64,000 nucleotides of DNA from Bacillus swezeyi. GTDB taxonomy: Bacteria > Bacillota > Bacilli > Bacillales > Bacillaceae. The stretch is taken from contig NZ_MRBK01000030.1 in NCBI RefSeq assembly GCF_001969815.1, forward strand, positions 53,051-117,050, read 5' to 3'. Of this stretch, positions 25,989-37,367 are shown piece by piece (within the stretch, counting starts at the first letter, position 1; the number at the start of each line of letters is the position of its first letter). Under the pieces are notes generated by a model. That model was given only the letters and a program-made list of their open reading frames with translations, was not told the DNA's origin and ran no database searches. Position numbers and translations under genes: made by a program.

Positions 25989-26927
25989 TTATGAGAGAAC
26001 TTTCATGACGTTTTTAACCGATTGAGCCGATTGATCAAGCTGACTTTTTTCAGTTTCAGTCAGGTCAAGTTCAATGATCTGCTCAAGACCGTTTCCGCCG
26101 ATAATTGTCGGTACACCGAGATAAATCCCATTGTAGCCGTATTCACCTTCAAGATAGGCAATGGTCGGCAGTACGCGGCGCTGGTCTTTCAAGATCGCCT
26201 CAACCATCTCGGTCAGGGAAGCGGCAGGCGCATAATAGGCGCTTCCGTTTCCTAACAGGTTGACAATTTCTCCCCCGCCTTTTCTTGTTCTTTCGACAAT
26301 TGCATCAATCCGGTCTTTTGGAAGAAGCGTTTCCAGCGGAATGCCGCCGGCATAAGAGTAGCGAACAAGCGGAACCATATCGTCTCCGTGTCCCCCCAGT
26401 ACAAAACCTGTGATGTCTTTAACAGATAGGTTCAGCTCCTGAGCAACAAACGTTCTGAATCTCGCAGTATCCAAAACCCCCGACTGCCCGATGACCCGCT
26501 CTTTCGGAAAACCTGATTCCTTGTATACGGCGTAAGTCATCGCATCAACAGGGTTTGTTAAAACGACGATGATACAGTCAGGTGAATATTTGACAACTTC
26601 TTTTGTGACGCTCCTCATGATTTTTTCATTAGTAGCCACGAGGTCGTCCCGGCTCATCCCCGGCTTTCTTGCGATGCCCGCCGTGATCACGACAATATCA
26701 GAACCGGCTGTGTCTTCATAATTCGCCGTCCCTTTAATGTTTGCGTCAAATCCTTGAACAGGACTTGCTTCAAGCATATCGAGCGCTTTCCCTTTTGTAG
26801 GGTTTTCCAGCTGCGGAATGTCGACCAGCACGACATCAGCCAATTCTTTTTGAGCCGTTAAAAATGCGGTTGTTGCACCAGTAAAACCTGCTCCAATGAC
26901 GGATACTTTATTTCGCTTCTTTCCCAT
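25989..26927 (-). CDS. mdh: Malate dehydrogenase
   Basis: Mdh oxidises malate to oxaloacetate with NAD, the last TCA step. The 312-residue LDH-like protein has the Rossmann motif [12 protein letters not shown], an acidic NAD-selecting residue in [10 protein letters not shown], substrate arginines in [16 protein letters not shown], and the catalytic His in [14 protein letters not shown]. The start [10 protein letters not shown] is set by homology with AGGGG upstream; the 25-codon extension is not coding. It follows icd by 49 nt, the last gene of citZ-icd-mdh. Confidence 0.97.
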   Translation of the reverse strand: MGKKRNKVSVIGAGFTGATTAFLTAQKELADVVLVDIPQLENPTKGKALDMLEASPVQGFDANIKGTANYEDTAGSDIVVITAGIARKPGMSRDDLVATNEKIMRSVTKEVVKYSPDCIIVVLTNPVDAMTYAVYKESGFPKERVIGQSGVLDTARFRTFVAQELNLSVKDITGFVLGGHGDDMVPLVRYSYAGGIPLETLLPKDRIDAIVERTRKGGGEIVNLLGNGSAYYAPAASLTEMVEAILKDQRRVLPTIAYLEGEYGYNGIYLGVPTIIGGNGLEQIIELDLTETEKSQLDQSAQSVKNVMKVLS

Positions 26928-26976
26928 TTTTTCTACCCCTTTGTATTGTTTGATGTTTTTCTTGAAATCCTGTCGC

Positions 26977-28248
26977 TTAAGACATGTTTTTAATGAGTTC
27001 ATCCCCGAACTCAGAGCATTTCACTTCTGTCGCGCCGTCCATCAAACGCGCAAAATCGTATGTCACGACTTTGGATGCGATTGTTTTTTCCATCGCTTTC
27101 AATACAAGATCAGCAGCTTCGTTCCAGTTCAAGTGTTCAAGAAGCAGAACGCCGGAAAGGATAACCGAAGACGGGTTTACCTTGTCAAGGCCTGCATATT
27201 TAGGTGCTGTGCCATGAGTCGCTTCAAAGATGGCATGTCCTGTTTCATAGTTGATGTTTGCTCCCGGTGCGATGCCGATTCCCCCTACTTGGGCTGCAAG
27301 GGCATCCGAAATGTAGTCCCCGTTCAGGTTCATTGTCGCTACGACGTCAAACTCAGCCGGACGAGTCAGAATCTGCTGAAGGAAAATGTCGGCAATACTG
27401 TCTTTGACGATGATTTTTCCAGCCGCTTCAGCTTCGCTTTGCGCTTTATTTGCCGCGTCTTTGCCGTCTTTTTCTACAATGCGGTCATATTCAGCCCATG
27501 TGAATACTTTATCGCCGAATTCTTTTTCAGCCACTTCATAGCCCCAGTTTTTGAAGGCTCCTTCAGTGTATTTCATGATGTTTCCTTTGTGAACAAGGGT
27601 CACAGATTTGCGGCCGTGCTCAATCGCATATTCGATCGCAGCTCTGACAAGTCTTGATGTGCCTTCCTCTGAAACCGGCTTGATGCCGATTCCCGATGTT
27701 TCAGGAAAACGGATTTTGTTGACGCCAAGCTCGTTTTTCAGGAAGGAAATCAGCTTTTCAACCTCTTCTGAGCCTTTGGCATACTCAATGCCCGCATAGA
27801 TATCTTCCGTATTTTCGCGGAAGATGACCATGTCTGTATCTTCAGGGCGTTTAACCGGAGAAGGTACGCCGGTGAAATAGCGGACAGGGCGCAAGCATGT
27901 AAACAAATCCAGCTCTTGTCTGAGGGCTACGTTTAATGAACGGATTCCGCCGCCGACAGGAGTCGTTAAAGGACCTTTAATCGCAATGAGGTATTCGCGG
28001 ATCGTGTCCAGCGTTTCTTCAGGAAGCCATTCTCCCGTTTTGTTGTATGCCTTTTCCCCGGCATAGACTTCTTTCCAAGTAATCTTCTTTTCGCCGTTAT
28101 ACGCTTTTTCTACAGCTGCCTCCAAAACCCTGGAAGCCGCTCTCCAAATATCAGGACCGGTTCCGTCCCCTTCAATAAACGGGATGATCGGATTATTTGG
28201 AACGTTTAATACTCCGCCAGAGACTGTAATTTTTTCACCTTGTGCCAC
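26977..28248 (-). CDS. icd: Isocitrate dehydrogenase (NADP)
   Basis: Icd converts isocitrate to 2-oxoglutarate and CO2. The 423-residue protein shows [14 protein letters not shown], the substrate loop [17 protein letters not shown] including the regulatory serine, [16 protein letters not shown], metal-binding aspartates in [16 protein letters not shown], and the NADP site [11 protein letters not shown]. It starts at GTG (28248) with GGAGGT six nt upstream; the 22-codon extension was rejected. It is the middle gene of citZ-icd-mdh. Confidence 0.97.
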   Translation of the reverse strand: MAQGEKITVSGGVLNVPNNPIIPFIEGDGTGPDIWRAASRVLEAAVEKAYNGEKKITWKEVYAGEKAYNKTGEWLPEETLDTIREYLIAIKGPLTTPVGGGIRSLNVALRQELDLFTCLRPVRYFTGVPSPVKRPEDTDMVIFRENTEDIYAGIEYAKGSEEVEKLISFLKNELGVNKIRFPETSGIGIKPVSEEGTSRLVRAAIEYAIEHGRKSVTLVHKGNIMKYTEGAFKNWGYEVAEKEFGDKVFTWAEYDRIVEKDGKDAANKAQSEAEAAGKIIVKDSIADIFLQQILTRPAEFDVVATMNLNGDYISDALAAQVGGIGIAPGANINYETGHAIFEATHGTAPKYAGLDKVNPSSVILSGVLLLEHLNWNEAADLVLKAMEKTIASKVVTYDFARLMDGATEVKCSEFGDELIKNMS

Positions 28249-28407
28249 AATAAAACCTCCCATAATATGTAATGCATATAGAAAAACATTTGTTTCCCCT
28301 TTGAAGGGAGACAAGCATGTTTTTTCATAGATTCATGATTTCATGTTTGAAATAAAGCCTGGAAGAGGCTGGCCAGACGATGCGCGGACAACCTCTTTAA
28401 CAGTTGA

Positions 28408-29526
28408 TCAGCTTCTTTCTTCAATCGGAATGAACGTCTGCATGTCAGGACCGATATAATCAGCCCGCGGACGGATCAGGCGGTTGTTTTCATACTGCTC
28501 AAGAATATGCGCCAGCCAGCCTGATACCCTGCTGATCGCAAAGATAGGGGTGAAAAGATCATGGTCAATCCCTAAGCTATGATAAACCGATGCAGAATAA
28601 AAGTCTACGTTTGGCGGGAGCTTTTTTTGAGATGTGACCATTTCCTCAGTCTGCCGGGATATCTCAAACCATTTGCTTTCACCGGTTAAATTCGTCAGCC
28701 GCCTGCTCATTTCCTTCAAATGTTTTGCGCGCGGATCTCCTTGCTGATATACGCGGTGACCGAATCCCATAATCTTTTCTTTCTTTTCGAATTTGGCTTG
28801 AATATACGAATCTACGTTTTCCACTTCACCAATCTCTGAAAGCATTTTCATAACAGCTTCGTTTGCACCGCCGTGAAGCGGACCTTTCAAAGCGCCGATC
28901 GCTGCTGTTACACCTGAGTAAACGTCTGAAAGCGTGGCCACGCATACTCTGGCTGTGAAAGTAGATGCGTTCAATTCATGGTCAGCATGCAGAATCAAAG
29001 CTTTATCAAACGCTTCCACTTCTACCGGCGAAGGTTCTTTTCCATTCAGCATATAAAGAAAATTGGCGGCAAATCCGAGTTCCGGATTTGGATCGATAGG
29101 CTCCAGACCTTTGCGAATTCTGGAAAAAGCAGCGACAAGTGCAGGCATCTTCGCTTGGAGGCGCACCGCTTTTCTGTAGTTTGCTTCCGCATCCATTTGA
29201 TCTGCTTCTTCATCGAACAGCCCCAGTAAAGAAACGGCTGTGCGAATCGCTGCCATCGGGTGGACTTTTCCATTTGAGTAGGATTTGAAATGATCAATTA
29301 ATTCTTTGGGGATGCCGGCGTTTTCTGAAAACTGTTTTTTGAGCTCGGCAAGCTCTCCTCTGTTCGGCAGTTTTAAATGCCAAAGCAGATATACAACTTC
29401 TTCAAAGCTAGCTTTTTCTGTCAAATCATCGATGTTATACCCTACATATGTAAGAGTATCATCAATAATTGAACTTACTGATGATGTAGTGGCGACTACC
29501 CCTTCAAGGCCGCGTGTTGCTGTCAT
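28408..29526 (-). CDS. citZ: Citrate synthase
   Basis: CitZ condenses acetyl-CoA and oxaloacetate, the major citrate synthase of Bacillus. The 372-residue type II-like enzyme has HADHELNASTFTARV (catalytic His), GPLHGGANE, and MGFGHRVYQQGDPRAKHLKEM, with the catalytic Asp in NVDFYSASVYHSLG. The start MTATRGLEGV is chosen by homology behind GGGAGAG. Catabolite control is likely through a cre site in the leader and a CcpC-like dyad upstream. Confidence 0.97.
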   Translation of the reverse strand: MTATRGLEGVVATTSSVSSIIDDTLTYVGYNIDDLTEKASFEEVVYLLWHLKLPNRGELAELKKQFSENAGIPKELIDHFKSYSNGKVHPMAAIRTAVSLLGLFDEEADQMDAEANYRKAVRLQAKMPALVAAFSRIRKGLEPIDPNPELGFAANFLYMLNGKEPSPVEVEAFDKALILHADHELNASTFTARVCVATLSDVYSGVTAAIGALKGPLHGGANEAVMKMLSEIGEVENVDSYIQAKFEKKEKIMGFGHRVYQQGDPRAKHLKEMSRRLTNLTGESKWFEISRQTEEMVTSQKKLPPNVDFYSASVYHSLGIDHDLFTPIFAISRVSGWLAHILEQYENNRLIRPRADYIGPDMQTFIPIEERS

Positions 29527-29921
29527 ATCCATCTCTCCCTTGTTTAAAAATTTCCCCTTTTAAAATTAAACCAAAACCCAGGAGTAAAAACAACGCATGA
29601 TGTATACATCTTCTTCTACCCAAAAAGAAAATGCTTACATTAAATCGTTTTTCAAATAAAACAATTGTGCGTCTCTTTATACCATTCAATACTCCGATAA
29701 GCTTAATAAAGATTAAGCATATTTATATTATAAACAATAATCAGACATTTGTTAAATGTTTAACTATAGTTTTTTTTTCTTATTTTTTAGCCGAGCTGAC
29801 TTCTATTGACAGATTTTTAGTAGTTTTACCGGTGTTATTTATATTCAATTATGTTTTTTTAAAAAAATACGGCTCTGAAATTTTTTTATACACGAAACGT
29901 TTTGATCTGTTTTTTCTTATT
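29527..29921 (-). promoter_or_regulatory. citZ regulatory region
   Basis: This AT-rich 395-nt region carries the control elements of citZ. A cre-like site TGTAAGCATTTTCT (29626-29639) matches 12 of 14 consensus positions. A perfect dyad GCTTAAT-N4-ATTAAGC (29701-29718) lies upstream, with ATAA/TTAT half-sites as expected for CcpC. A probable extended -10 (TGGTATAAA) lies between them near 29677-29685. Nothing gene-like was seen in 29740-29920. Confidence 0.6.
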
Positions 29922-29957
29922 AAAAAAAAGCCCCTTTTTTTCAAAAGGGGGCTTTTT
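29922..29957. terminator. Terminator downstream of ytwI
   Basis: AAAGCCCC pairs with GGGGCTTT around a T/A-rich loop and is followed by a run of eight T residues on the minus strand, close to the ytwI stop; T residues also follow on the plus strand. Confidence 0.85.
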
Positions 29958-29972
29958 CATAAAAAGGCTTGC

Positions 29973-30437
29973 CTAAGGCGTGAAATGCTGAACGGCCTGC
30001 ATGACAAGATACGCGATGCCGGCGCCGATTAAAGGGCCAACCGCGATGCCTTTGAATAAAGCGACGGCTAAAATCGTTCCGAAAACAAGGGCGGTCGTAA
30101 TATGCGGATCTTCAGCAAGCAATGTGATGCCGTTTTTGGCGATCAGCGCTACGAGGATGCCGGCCCCGAGAGCGATCCATGCATAATATGATTTCATCGC
30201 TTCGAGAAGCTGTTTAAAACCGATTTCCCCTGTTGCGATAGGCACTAAAACAGCAATTGTAATCACTGTCACGCCCCAGTTGATTCCCTTGGACTGTATG
30301 GAGGGAAACAGCTTTTGGTCAAGGCCCACCAGCTTGATGACCAAAAGCACGGAGACGGCAATGATTAAAGACTGGTTTTTCGCTATTAAAGCGATAGCCA
30401 GCAAAAGAAGCAAAAATAAATTAGCTTGAGTAAACAT
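29973..30437 (-). CDS. ytwI: DUF441-family membrane protein YtwI
   Basis: A 154-residue protein with four predicted transmembrane helices and the conserved centre KGINWGVTVITIAVLVPIATGEIGF. The family is widespread in Firmicutes and unassigned in function. It ends at a strong terminator before the citZ control region and is divergent from ytvI, with about 98 nt between. Confidence 0.8.
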   Translation of the reverse strand: MFTQANLFLLLLLAIALIAKNQSLIIAVSVLLVIKLVGLDQKLFPSIQSKGINWGVTVITIAVLVPIATGEIGFKQLLEAMKSYYAWIALGAGILVALIAKNGITLLAEDPHITTALVFGTILAVALFKGIAVGPLIGAGIAYLVMQAVQHFTP

Positions 30438-30535
30438 CTGTATTCATCTCCATTTTTTAATGACCTTTCTCATAATAACAGGACTCCTGAATAAAATGAA
30501 ATGAGGACACGCTTTCTGACCAGGAGGATGTAGAA

Positions 30536-31651
30536 GTGAATCAATCCTATATCGCCATTGCACTGCGGGCAGGCTGTGTGCTGCTGCTGATCACGGCTGC
30601 AGGAGGGCTTGCCTACTACTCTTTTCCGTTAACCTATCCGTTTGTGATTGCACTTATACTCGCTGTTATCATCAACCCTTTTGTAGAATGGCTGGAAGAG
30701 CGGACGGATTTTCCGAGGGGTCTCAATGTCGGGATTGTTCTGAGCGGCTTTCTGGTCGCAGGAGCCGGCTTTTTGACATTGGTCGTCGCCGAAATCGTCT
30801 CTGGGACAGCCTATTTGGCTAAAATACTGCCTGCCCAGTTTAATAAAGCAGCCCTTTTTATCGAGTATTTTTTCACAAACAGGATCATGCCGCTTTATAA
30901 TCGGCTTGCCGCTTTCTTCGATGGACTTGAAGCCGGCCAGCAGGAATCGATCATCACACAGGTCCAAAATTTAGGGAGTGAAATCGCTTCAAGCACCGCT
31001 TTATTTCTGTCTAAAATTCTTGAAATGGTGCCGCTTTTTTTTGCATTTCTGCCAAATACGGCCGCCGTGCTGATTTTTTCGCTGCTGGCCACCTTTTTTA
31101 TCAGCAAAGATCTTCACAAGTTAAAAGAGAGGGCGCAGACCGTTTTTCCTGATCGTCTGATCTCGGGCACGGCAGCGGTTTATGCTGAACTGAAAAAAGC
31201 ATTAGCCGGCTTTTTGAAGGCCCAGCTTGCACTTGTTGCGATCACAATGGTGCTCGTGCTGATCGGGCTTTTGGTATTGAAGGTCAATCACGCGCTTGCG
31301 ATCGCGTTTTTAATCGGAGTAGTCGATCTTCTTCCTTATCTGGGGGCGGGATCTGTATTTGTCCCTTGGATTGTATATTTAGTACTGGCCAAACAACTGC
31401 CGCTGGCGATAGGCCTTGGCATTTTGTATATCATTGTTCTGCTTTTCAGACAGGTTGCCGAGCCGAAAATTTTAAGCCAATCCATCGGCCTCCATCCCTT
31501 AGGTACTTTAATCGCCCTTTTTGCCGGTTTTAAATTGTTTGGGTTTCTGGGGCTGATCATAGGCCCCGTTCTTCTGGTTGTCATTCAGGCTCTCTTTACA
31601 ACGGGAATTTTAACAGAAATATGGCTTTTTATTAAAGGAGACCAAAAATAA
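30536..31651 (+). CDS. ytvI: AI-2E-family transporter YtvI
   Basis: A 371-residue membrane protein of the AI-2 exporter/TqsA superfamily. It has seven or eight hydrophobic helices, the internal region ATFFISKDLHKLKERAQTVFP and the C-terminal signature LPYLGAGSVFVPWIVYLVL. B. subtilis YtvI is a sporulation-linked permease of unknown substrate. It starts at GTG behind AGGAGG. No terminator was seen in the short gap to convergent fxsA. Confidence 0.82.
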   Translation: MNQSYIAIALRAGCVLLLITAAGGLAYYSFPLTYPFVIALILAVIINPFVEWLEERTDFPRGLNVGIVLSGFLVAGAGFLTLVVAEIVSGTAYLAKILPAQFNKAALFIEYFFTNRIMPLYNRLAAFFDGLEAGQQESIITQVQNLGSEIASSTALFLSKILEMVPLFFAFLPNTAAVLIFSLLATFFISKDLHKLKERAQTVFPDRLISGTAAVYAELKKALAGFLKAQLALVAITMVLVLIGLLVLKVNHALAIAFLIGVVDLLPYLGAGSVFVPWIVYLVLAKQLPLAIGLGILYIIVLLFRQVAEPKILSQSIGLHPLGTLIALFAGFKLFGFLGLIIGPVLLVVIQALFTTGILTEIWLFIKGDQK

Positions 31652-31690
31652 ACGACAAACCGCTTTACAGCAGGCTGCCGCCTCAGGAGT

Positions 31691-32086
31691 TTATTTGATG
31701 ATTTTGACCCGCCTGCCTTCAGACATCTTCTTCAGCCTTCGGGATAAGAATGGTTTTAAACGATTGCGTGTGGCCGGAAAGAGAAGGAGCAAACCGATGA
31801 TATCTGATAAAAACCCAGGCAGCAAAAGCAGCATGCCGCCGATGAAAATGCAGAGCCCGTCTAAGATGGCATCTCCTGGCATCTTTCCGTATTGAAGATC
31901 ACGCTGGACTTTGTGGTAGACCTCGATCCCCTGTCTTTTGGCCAGAGCCGCACCAAGAAAGCCCGTCAATATGATCAGCAAAACCGTCGGCAGCACACCG
32001 ATCCAGTTTGCAGACAATAAGAACAGGCCGATTTCACTTGCAGGAAAGATGACGAGAAATAGTAAAAAAAACTTCATTGTTTTCAC
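31691..32086 (-). CDS. fxsA: FxsA-family membrane protein
   Basis: A 131-residue membrane protein. FxsA overproduction in E. coli relieves F-plasmid exclusion of phage T7, but the normal function is unknown. Two helices at the N-terminus (FFLLFLVIFPASEIGLFLL) precede the family GAALAKRQGIEVYHKVQRDL loop, then a long hydrophobic GGMLLLLPGFLSDIIGLLLL segment and a basic tail. It lies downstream of pyk in the same direction. Confidence 0.85.
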   Translation of the reverse strand: MKTMKFFLLFLVIFPASEIGLFLLSANWIGVLPTVLLIILTGFLGAALAKRQGIEVYHKVQRDLQYGKMPGDAILDGLCIFIGGMLLLLPGFLSDIIGLLLLFPATRNRLKPFLSRRLKKMSEGRRVKIIK

Positions 32087-32141
32087 CCCATGATTCTTTA
32101 TTGAAGCGAACGGCCGCTCTTGTCATGCTTTTTTCAGCCTG

Positions 32142-32173
32142 TAAAAAAAGAAGGGAAATGGCTTCCCCTTCTT
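32142..32173 (-). terminator. Terminator of pfkA-pyk
   Basis: AGAAGGG and CCCTTCT (32149-32155 with 32166-32172) form a stem followed by seven T residues on the minus strand, 16 nt after the pyk stop. Confidence 0.85.
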
Positions 32174-32188
32174 CGATAAACTAAGCGA

Positions 32189-33946
32189 TTAAAGCACGCT
32201 TGCACGTCCTCTGTAAACGGCTCCTCTGGCAGAGTCGACCGTAATGTCTTCTCCTTCTGTCAAGATGGAAGACGCATTTTCCACACCGACAATGACAGGA
32301 ATGCCGAGACTTAAGCCTACGACTGCCGCATGACTTGTTAAGCCGCCTTCTTCCGTAATCAGCGCAGCCGCTTTTTCAAGGGATGCGATCATGTCACGGT
32401 CAGTGCTTTTTGTCACCAAGATGGCGCCTTCTTTCATTTTTTCTTCCGCTTCTTTTGCATTTTGGGCAATGACCACTTCACCAAATGCAGATTTGCGTCC
32501 GATTCCTTGCCCTTTTGCAACGATATCACCGACGACATATACTTTCATCAAGTTCGTCGTACCTGCTTCACCGACAGCGCCAGCCGTAATCACAATTAAA
32601 TCGCCATGGTGAACGATGCCTGTATCCAATGACTTTTGCACGGCATTTTCAAGCATTTCATCTGTAGAGCTGTGATTTTGTCCGCTCGTCGCGAAAACGC
32701 CGAACACAAGAGACAGTTTTCTTGAAACAGAGTCGTTAACGGTAACGGCCACGATCGGCGCCTGCGGACGATATTTAGAGATCATTCTCGCTGTGTGGCC
32801 GCTTTCTGTAGGTGTTACGATTGCCGACACTTCCAAGTTAATCGCGGTATGCGCAACGGACTGGCCGATCGCATCTGTAATCGACATGCCGACTTGTTTG
32901 CTTCTGGCGGAAAGAATTTTTTTATGGTTGAGCGCTTCTTCTGAACGGGATGCAATATTGTGCATCGTTTGTACCGCTTCGACAGGGTAATTCCCGGCTG
33001 CCGTTTCACCGGAAAGCATAATCGCGTCAGTGCCGTCAAAGATCGCATTCGCGACATCGCTTGCTTCAGCGCGTGTCGGACGCGGGTTGCGCTGCATGCT
33101 GTCAAGCATTTGTGTAGCCGTGATAACAGGCTTGCCAAGCGCATTGCATTTTTTAATTAATTCTTTTTGGACGAGCGGCACTTCTTCAGCAGGAATCTCA
33201 ACACCCAAATCCCCGCGGGCAACCATCAAACCGTCTGATACTTCAAGAATGCGGTCGATATTATCGACGCCTTCCTGATTTTCAATTTTAGGAATGATTT
33301 GAATGTCAGTTGCCTTGTGCTCTTCAAGCAATTCACGAATTTCAAGAACATCTGACGGACGGCGTACAAATGACGCAGCGATAAAATCAACGCCCTGTTC
33401 AATTCCGAAGACGATGTCCTTCGCGTCTTTTTCCGTAATTCCTGGAAGGTTCACGCTGACACCAGGGACATTCACGCCTTTTTTATTTTTTAATGTTCCG
33501 CTGTTCATCACCTTCGTCACGATTTCGCGCTTGTCCGCGTTTACTTCAGTGACTTCAAGCCCGATCAAACCGTCGTCAAGCAAGATGGTTGAACCTTTTG
33601 ATACATCATGAATCAATCCGTCATATGTAACTGAGATTTTTTCAGTTGTTCCAATGACTTCATCCATTGAAACGATCAGCTGTGATCCGGATTCCAGTTC
33701 TATAGAACCGTTTTCCATTGTGTGTGTGCGGATTTCCGGTCCTTTTGTATCAAGCAGGATACCTATATCTTTTCCGAGCTTGCTGGCAGCTTCACGGATG
33801 TTTTGGATTCTTGCGCCGTGCTCTTCAAAATCTCCGTGGGAAAAGTTTAGACGCGCAACGTTCATGCCGGCTTCCATCAGCTGAGTCAGCTTTTCTATAC
33901 TTTCGCTGGCCGGACCAATTGTACAAACTATTTTAGTCTTTCTCAT
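32189..33946 (-). CDS. pyk: Pyruvate kinase
   Basis: Pyk transfers phosphate from PEP to ADP, the final glycolytic step. The 585-residue protein shows the TIGPAS start, [12 protein letters not shown], the active-site segment [13 protein letters not shown] with catalytic Lys, and [18 protein letters not shown]. The extra C-terminal domain (about 480-585) contains [11 protein letters not shown], a PEP-synthase-like phosphohistidine segment typical of Bacillus and Geobacillus Pyk. It follows pfkA by 24 nt in an operon. Confidence 0.97.
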   Translation of the reverse strand: MRKTKIVCTIGPASESIEKLTQLMEAGMNVARLNFSHGDFEEHGARIQNIREAASKLGKDIGILLDTKGPEIRTHTMENGSIELESGSQLIVSMDEVIGTTEKISVTYDGLIHDVSKGSTILLDDGLIGLEVTEVNADKREIVTKVMNSGTLKNKKGVNVPGVSVNLPGITEKDAKDIVFGIEQGVDFIAASFVRRPSDVLEIRELLEEHKATDIQIIPKIENQEGVDNIDRILEVSDGLMVARGDLGVEIPAEEVPLVQKELIKKCNALGKPVITATQMLDSMQRNPRPTRAEASDVANAIFDGTDAIMLSGETAAGNYPVEAVQTMHNIASRSEEALNHKKILSARSKQVGMSITDAIGQSVAHTAINLEVSAIVTPTESGHTARMISKYRPQAPIVAVTVNDSVSRKLSLVFGVFATSGQNHSSTDEMLENAVQKSLDTGIVHHGDLIVITAGAVGEAGTTNLMKVYVVGDIVAKGQGIGRKSAFGEVVIAQNAKEAEEKMKEGAILVTKSTDRDMIASLEKAAALITEEGGLTSHAAVVGLSLGIPVIVGVENASSILTEGEDITVDSARGAVYRGRASVL

Positions 33947-33970
33947 ATTGCTTCCTCCTCGGGTTATACA

Positions 33971-34957
<987 letters not shown>

Positions 34958-35036
34958 TTACCTTAACACGTTCATTGTCGTAAAAACAATGAAAAGGGAT
35001 GTAAAATTTTCCGAAGTCCCTTATAAAACCTTACTC

Positions 35037-35042
35037 ATTATA
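35037..35042 (-). promoter_or_regulatory. Probable pfkA -10 element
   Basis: A perfect TATAAT on the minus strand about 107 nt upstream of pfkA; the matching -35 is AT-rich and weak. The leader contains a small CATTGT/ACAATG hairpin. Confidence 0.45.
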
Positions 35043-35134
35043 CAATTAAACAAAAAGTTTTTAAATAAATTTTAAACAAACTCTTTGAAAAATCGCGGTA
35101 AAAGACACAATCCTTTCACTTTCTCTTTGACCAT

Positions 35135-35170
35135 AAAAAATAAACGTGAGCCAAAAGGCCTCACGTTTAC
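35135..35170 (-). terminator. Terminator of accDA
   Basis: AAACGTGAG (35142-35150) pairs with CTCACGTTT (35160-35168); ATTTTTTAT follows on the minus strand. It is directly after the accA stop. Confidence 0.87.
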
Positions 35171-36148
35171 TTATTTTATCCCAACATATTGGTTTTCAGT
35201 CGAAATTTTTCCAATTGATTTATATTTGTCATATCTTTGCTGGATCAGCTCGTTTTTGTCAAGTTTCATCAGGGACTTGAGCGCATCTTTCAGCACTTCG
35301 TCAATATATGCGGCCTGCTGTTTCACATCGCGGTGTGCTCCGCCTCTTACTTCTTTTATAACATGATCAATAATATCTAATTCTTTGAGATCTGGAGCAG
35401 TGATTTTCATTGTTTCAGCCGCTTTTTTTGCAAGTCCTGAATCCTTCCAGAGAATCGCTGCCGCTCCTTCGGGAGAAATCACCGAATAAGTTGAGTTTTC
35501 CAGCATAAATAAGCGGTTTGCAACACCGAGAGCAAGCGCTCCTCCGCTGCCTCCCTCTCCGATGACGATCGAGATGACGGGCACGGATAGTCCTGCCATT
35601 TCAAAAAGGTTTTTCGCAATGGCTTCACTTTGTCCTCTTTCTTCAGCCGCTTTTCCCGGATAAGCTCCTTTTGTATCAATAAAGCAAATAATCGGCCTGT
35701 TAAATTTGTCGGCCTGCTTCATCAGTCTCAGCGCTTTTCGGTACCCTTCTGGATGCGGCATCCCGAAATTGCGGCGGATGTTCTCCTTCGTATCCTTGCC
35801 GCGCTGGTGGCCGATGACGGTTACAGGAAGACCCTGAAATTTGGCGATTCCGCCGACAATCGCTTCATCATCACCGAAATAACGATCTCCGTGGCATTCG
35901 AAAAAATCGGTAAAGAGATGTTCTATATAATCAAGCGTTGTCGGACGATTTGGATGTCTTGCAATCTGGACTCTGTCCCATGCTTTCAGATTTGTATAAA
36001 TATCTTCTTCAAGCCTTTCGAGACGCGCTTCAAGCTTTGTAATTTCAGAGCTTAAATCCATATCTGAATCCTGCGTGAATTTTTTCAGTTCGGCAATCTT
36101 ATCACGCAATTCGATTATCGGCTTTTCAAATTCTAATTCTCCAGCCAC
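35171..36148 (-). CDS. accA: Acetyl-CoA carboxylase carboxyltransferase subunit alpha
   Basis: AccA and AccD form the carboxyltransferase that makes malonyl-CoA for fatty acid synthesis. The 325-residue subunit shows [21 protein letters not shown] split across the biotin-binding side, [36 protein letters not shown] and [13 protein letters not shown]. It starts at GTG (36148) inside the last codons of accD, overlapping by 16 nt, so the two are translationally coupled. Confidence 0.97.
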   Translation of the reverse strand: MAGELEFEKPIIELRDKIAELKKFTQDSDMDLSSEITKLEARLERLEEDIYTNLKAWDRVQIARHPNRPTTLDYIEHLFTDFFECHGDRYFGDDEAIVGGIAKFQGLPVTVIGHQRGKDTKENIRRNFGMPHPEGYRKALRLMKQADKFNRPIICFIDTKGAYPGKAAEERGQSEAIAKNLFEMAGLSVPVISIVIGEGGSGGALALGVANRLFMLENSTYSVISPEGAAAILWKDSGLAKKAAETMKITAPDLKELDIIDHVIKEVRGGAHRDVKQQAAYIDEVLKDALKSLMKLDKNELIQQRYDKYKSIGKISTENQYVGIK

Positions 36149-37008
36149 TCGAGATCACCTCCAGTCTGATGCATATTCAAAATGTTGCTGAGCGTTTTTT
36201 TCATGTCAGCTCTGTTCACGACAGAGTCAAGCTGACCGTGTTTCAGCAAAAATTCCGCGGTCTGAAAATCCTCGGGCAGTTCTTCACGGATTGTTTGTTC
36301 GATAATTCTTCGGCCGGCAAAGCCGATCAGTGCGCCCGGCTCGGCGAGATTGTAATCTCCAAGGGACGCAAAGCTTGCGGACACTCCGCCAGTCGTCGGA
36401 TGGGTCATGACCGAAATGATCAAGCCGTTTTCTTCACTGAACAGCTTTAATGCCGAACTTGTTTTAGCCATCTGCATCAGGCTCAGAAGGCCCTCCTGCA
36501 TCCTCGCTCCTCCGGAGGCGGTAAAAATGATAAAAGGAATGTTTTCTTCCTTCGCTTTTTCAATCGCAAGCGTAATTTTTTCACCTACGACAGATCCCAT
36601 GCTTCCCATTCTGAAGTTAGAGTCCATAACTGCAACAACCGCCGGAGAACCGTCGATTGTGCCTTTTCCGGTTACAACAGCCTCATTTAAAGACGTTTTC
36701 TCCCGGTCCTTTTCCAGCTTCTCCAGATATCCCGGGAATTCCAGCGGGTTTTCTGAAACCAGATCCTGATTAAATTCTTCAAAAGATTGATCATCCAGCA
36801 GGCTTTTTATACGCTGCTTCGCGTTCATTTGAAGATGATACCCGCAGTTCATGCAAACCCGTAAGTTTTTATCGAGCTCTTTTGTGAGCATGATTTTTTT
36901 GCAACCAGGGCATTTCGTCATGATCCCTTCCGGTACATCCTGCTTTGCTTTTTCCGCAGGAACGGAAGCGTATTTTTTTTTCTTTTTACTGAATATATCC
37001 TTTAACAA
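36133..37008 (-). CDS. accD: Acetyl-CoA carboxylase carboxyltransferase subunit beta
   Basis: The beta subunit of carboxyltransferase, 291 residues. An N-terminal Cys4 zinc ribbon (TKCPGCKKI...CMNCGYH, about residues 32-56) precedes the crotonase-like core with [21 protein letters not shown] and [16 protein letters not shown]. The start is TTG (37008) behind GGGAGG, agreeing with the B. subtilis N-terminus MLKDIF. It lies upstream of and overlaps accA. Confidence 0.97.
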   Translation of the reverse strand: MLKDIFSKKKKKYASVPAEKAKQDVPEGIMTKCPGCKKIMLTKELDKNLRVCMNCGYHLQMNAKQRIKSLLDDQSFEEFNQDLVSENPLEFPGYLEKLEKDREKTSLNEAVVTGKGTIDGSPAVVAVMDSNFRMGSMGSVVGEKITLAIEKAKEENIPFIIFTASGGARMQEGLLSLMQMAKTSSALKLFSEENGLIISVMTHPTTGGVSASFASLGDYNLAEPGALIGFAGRRIIEQTIREELPEDFQTAEFLLKHGQLDSVVNRADMKKTLSNILNMHQTGGDLEWLEN

Positions 37009-37103
37009 AAGATTACCTCCCTTTTCTGAAGGGTTTCTTCATATATGCCTGTCCTGCTCATAGACTAGAACATCACTATACCGAAACTATTGTACTTTTT
37101 TTG

Positions 37104-37250
37104 TCAAACCGTGTCATCCTCAATTCGACATTTTTTAATCGGCAAAGTCCGAATCAAGGTGACCGAGATCAGAGACTGGCAAATTGATATATAAGCCTTG
37201 AGAGCGGATACAAAAGTCCAGAAAAGCGAGTCGAAAAAAATTTTCCTCAT
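37104..37250 (-). CDS. Possible 48-residue protein upstream of accD
   Basis: A 49-codon open frame begins MRKIFFDSLFWTFVSALKAY and ends TLPIKKCRIEDDTV. It is moderately hydrophobic with a basic N-terminus. An AGGGGA lies 10 nt upstream of the ATG. It fills part of the 359-nt space between ytsJ and accD. I do not recognise it and cannot exclude a chance open frame. Confidence 0.25.
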   Translation of the reverse strand: MRKIFFDSLFWTFVSALKAYISICQSLISVTLIRTLPIKKCRIEDDTV

Positions 37251-37285
37251 GCCGTAGGATTCCCCTAAAAGCATCCCCAATAAGA

Positions 37286-37364
37286 GAAAAAACCGATCAT
37301 CTCATTCGTGAAACAGCGCGTGACAACTCTTGAGTCAGAGCGGCCGCGCGCTGATAAAATGAGA
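37286..37364 (-). repeat. Nested inverted repeat after ytsJ
   Basis: Outer arms AATGAGA (37358-37364) and TCTCATT (37300-37306) enclose inner arms CGCGCTG (37347-37353) and CAGCGCG (37314-37320), with GACTC/GAGTT pairing in the loop. On the minus strand a TTTTTT run (37286-37291) follows. It begins 4 nt after the ytsJ stop and may be an unusual terminator of ytsJ. Confidence 0.55.
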
Positions 37365-37367
37365 AGT

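Noticed and set aside
25862..26008. 48-residue plus-strand frame starting MIMIRYMLTAY after the phoP region
   Set aside because: Weak ribosome site, overlaps the mdh terminator hairpin and the mdh 3' end; part of it is simply the translated hairpin.
29631..30032. 133-codon plus-strand open frame across the citZ control region
   Set aside because: It is Phe/Ile/Lys-rich from AT-rich DNA, lacks a ribosome site, contains the ytwI terminator and runs into ytwI on the other strand.
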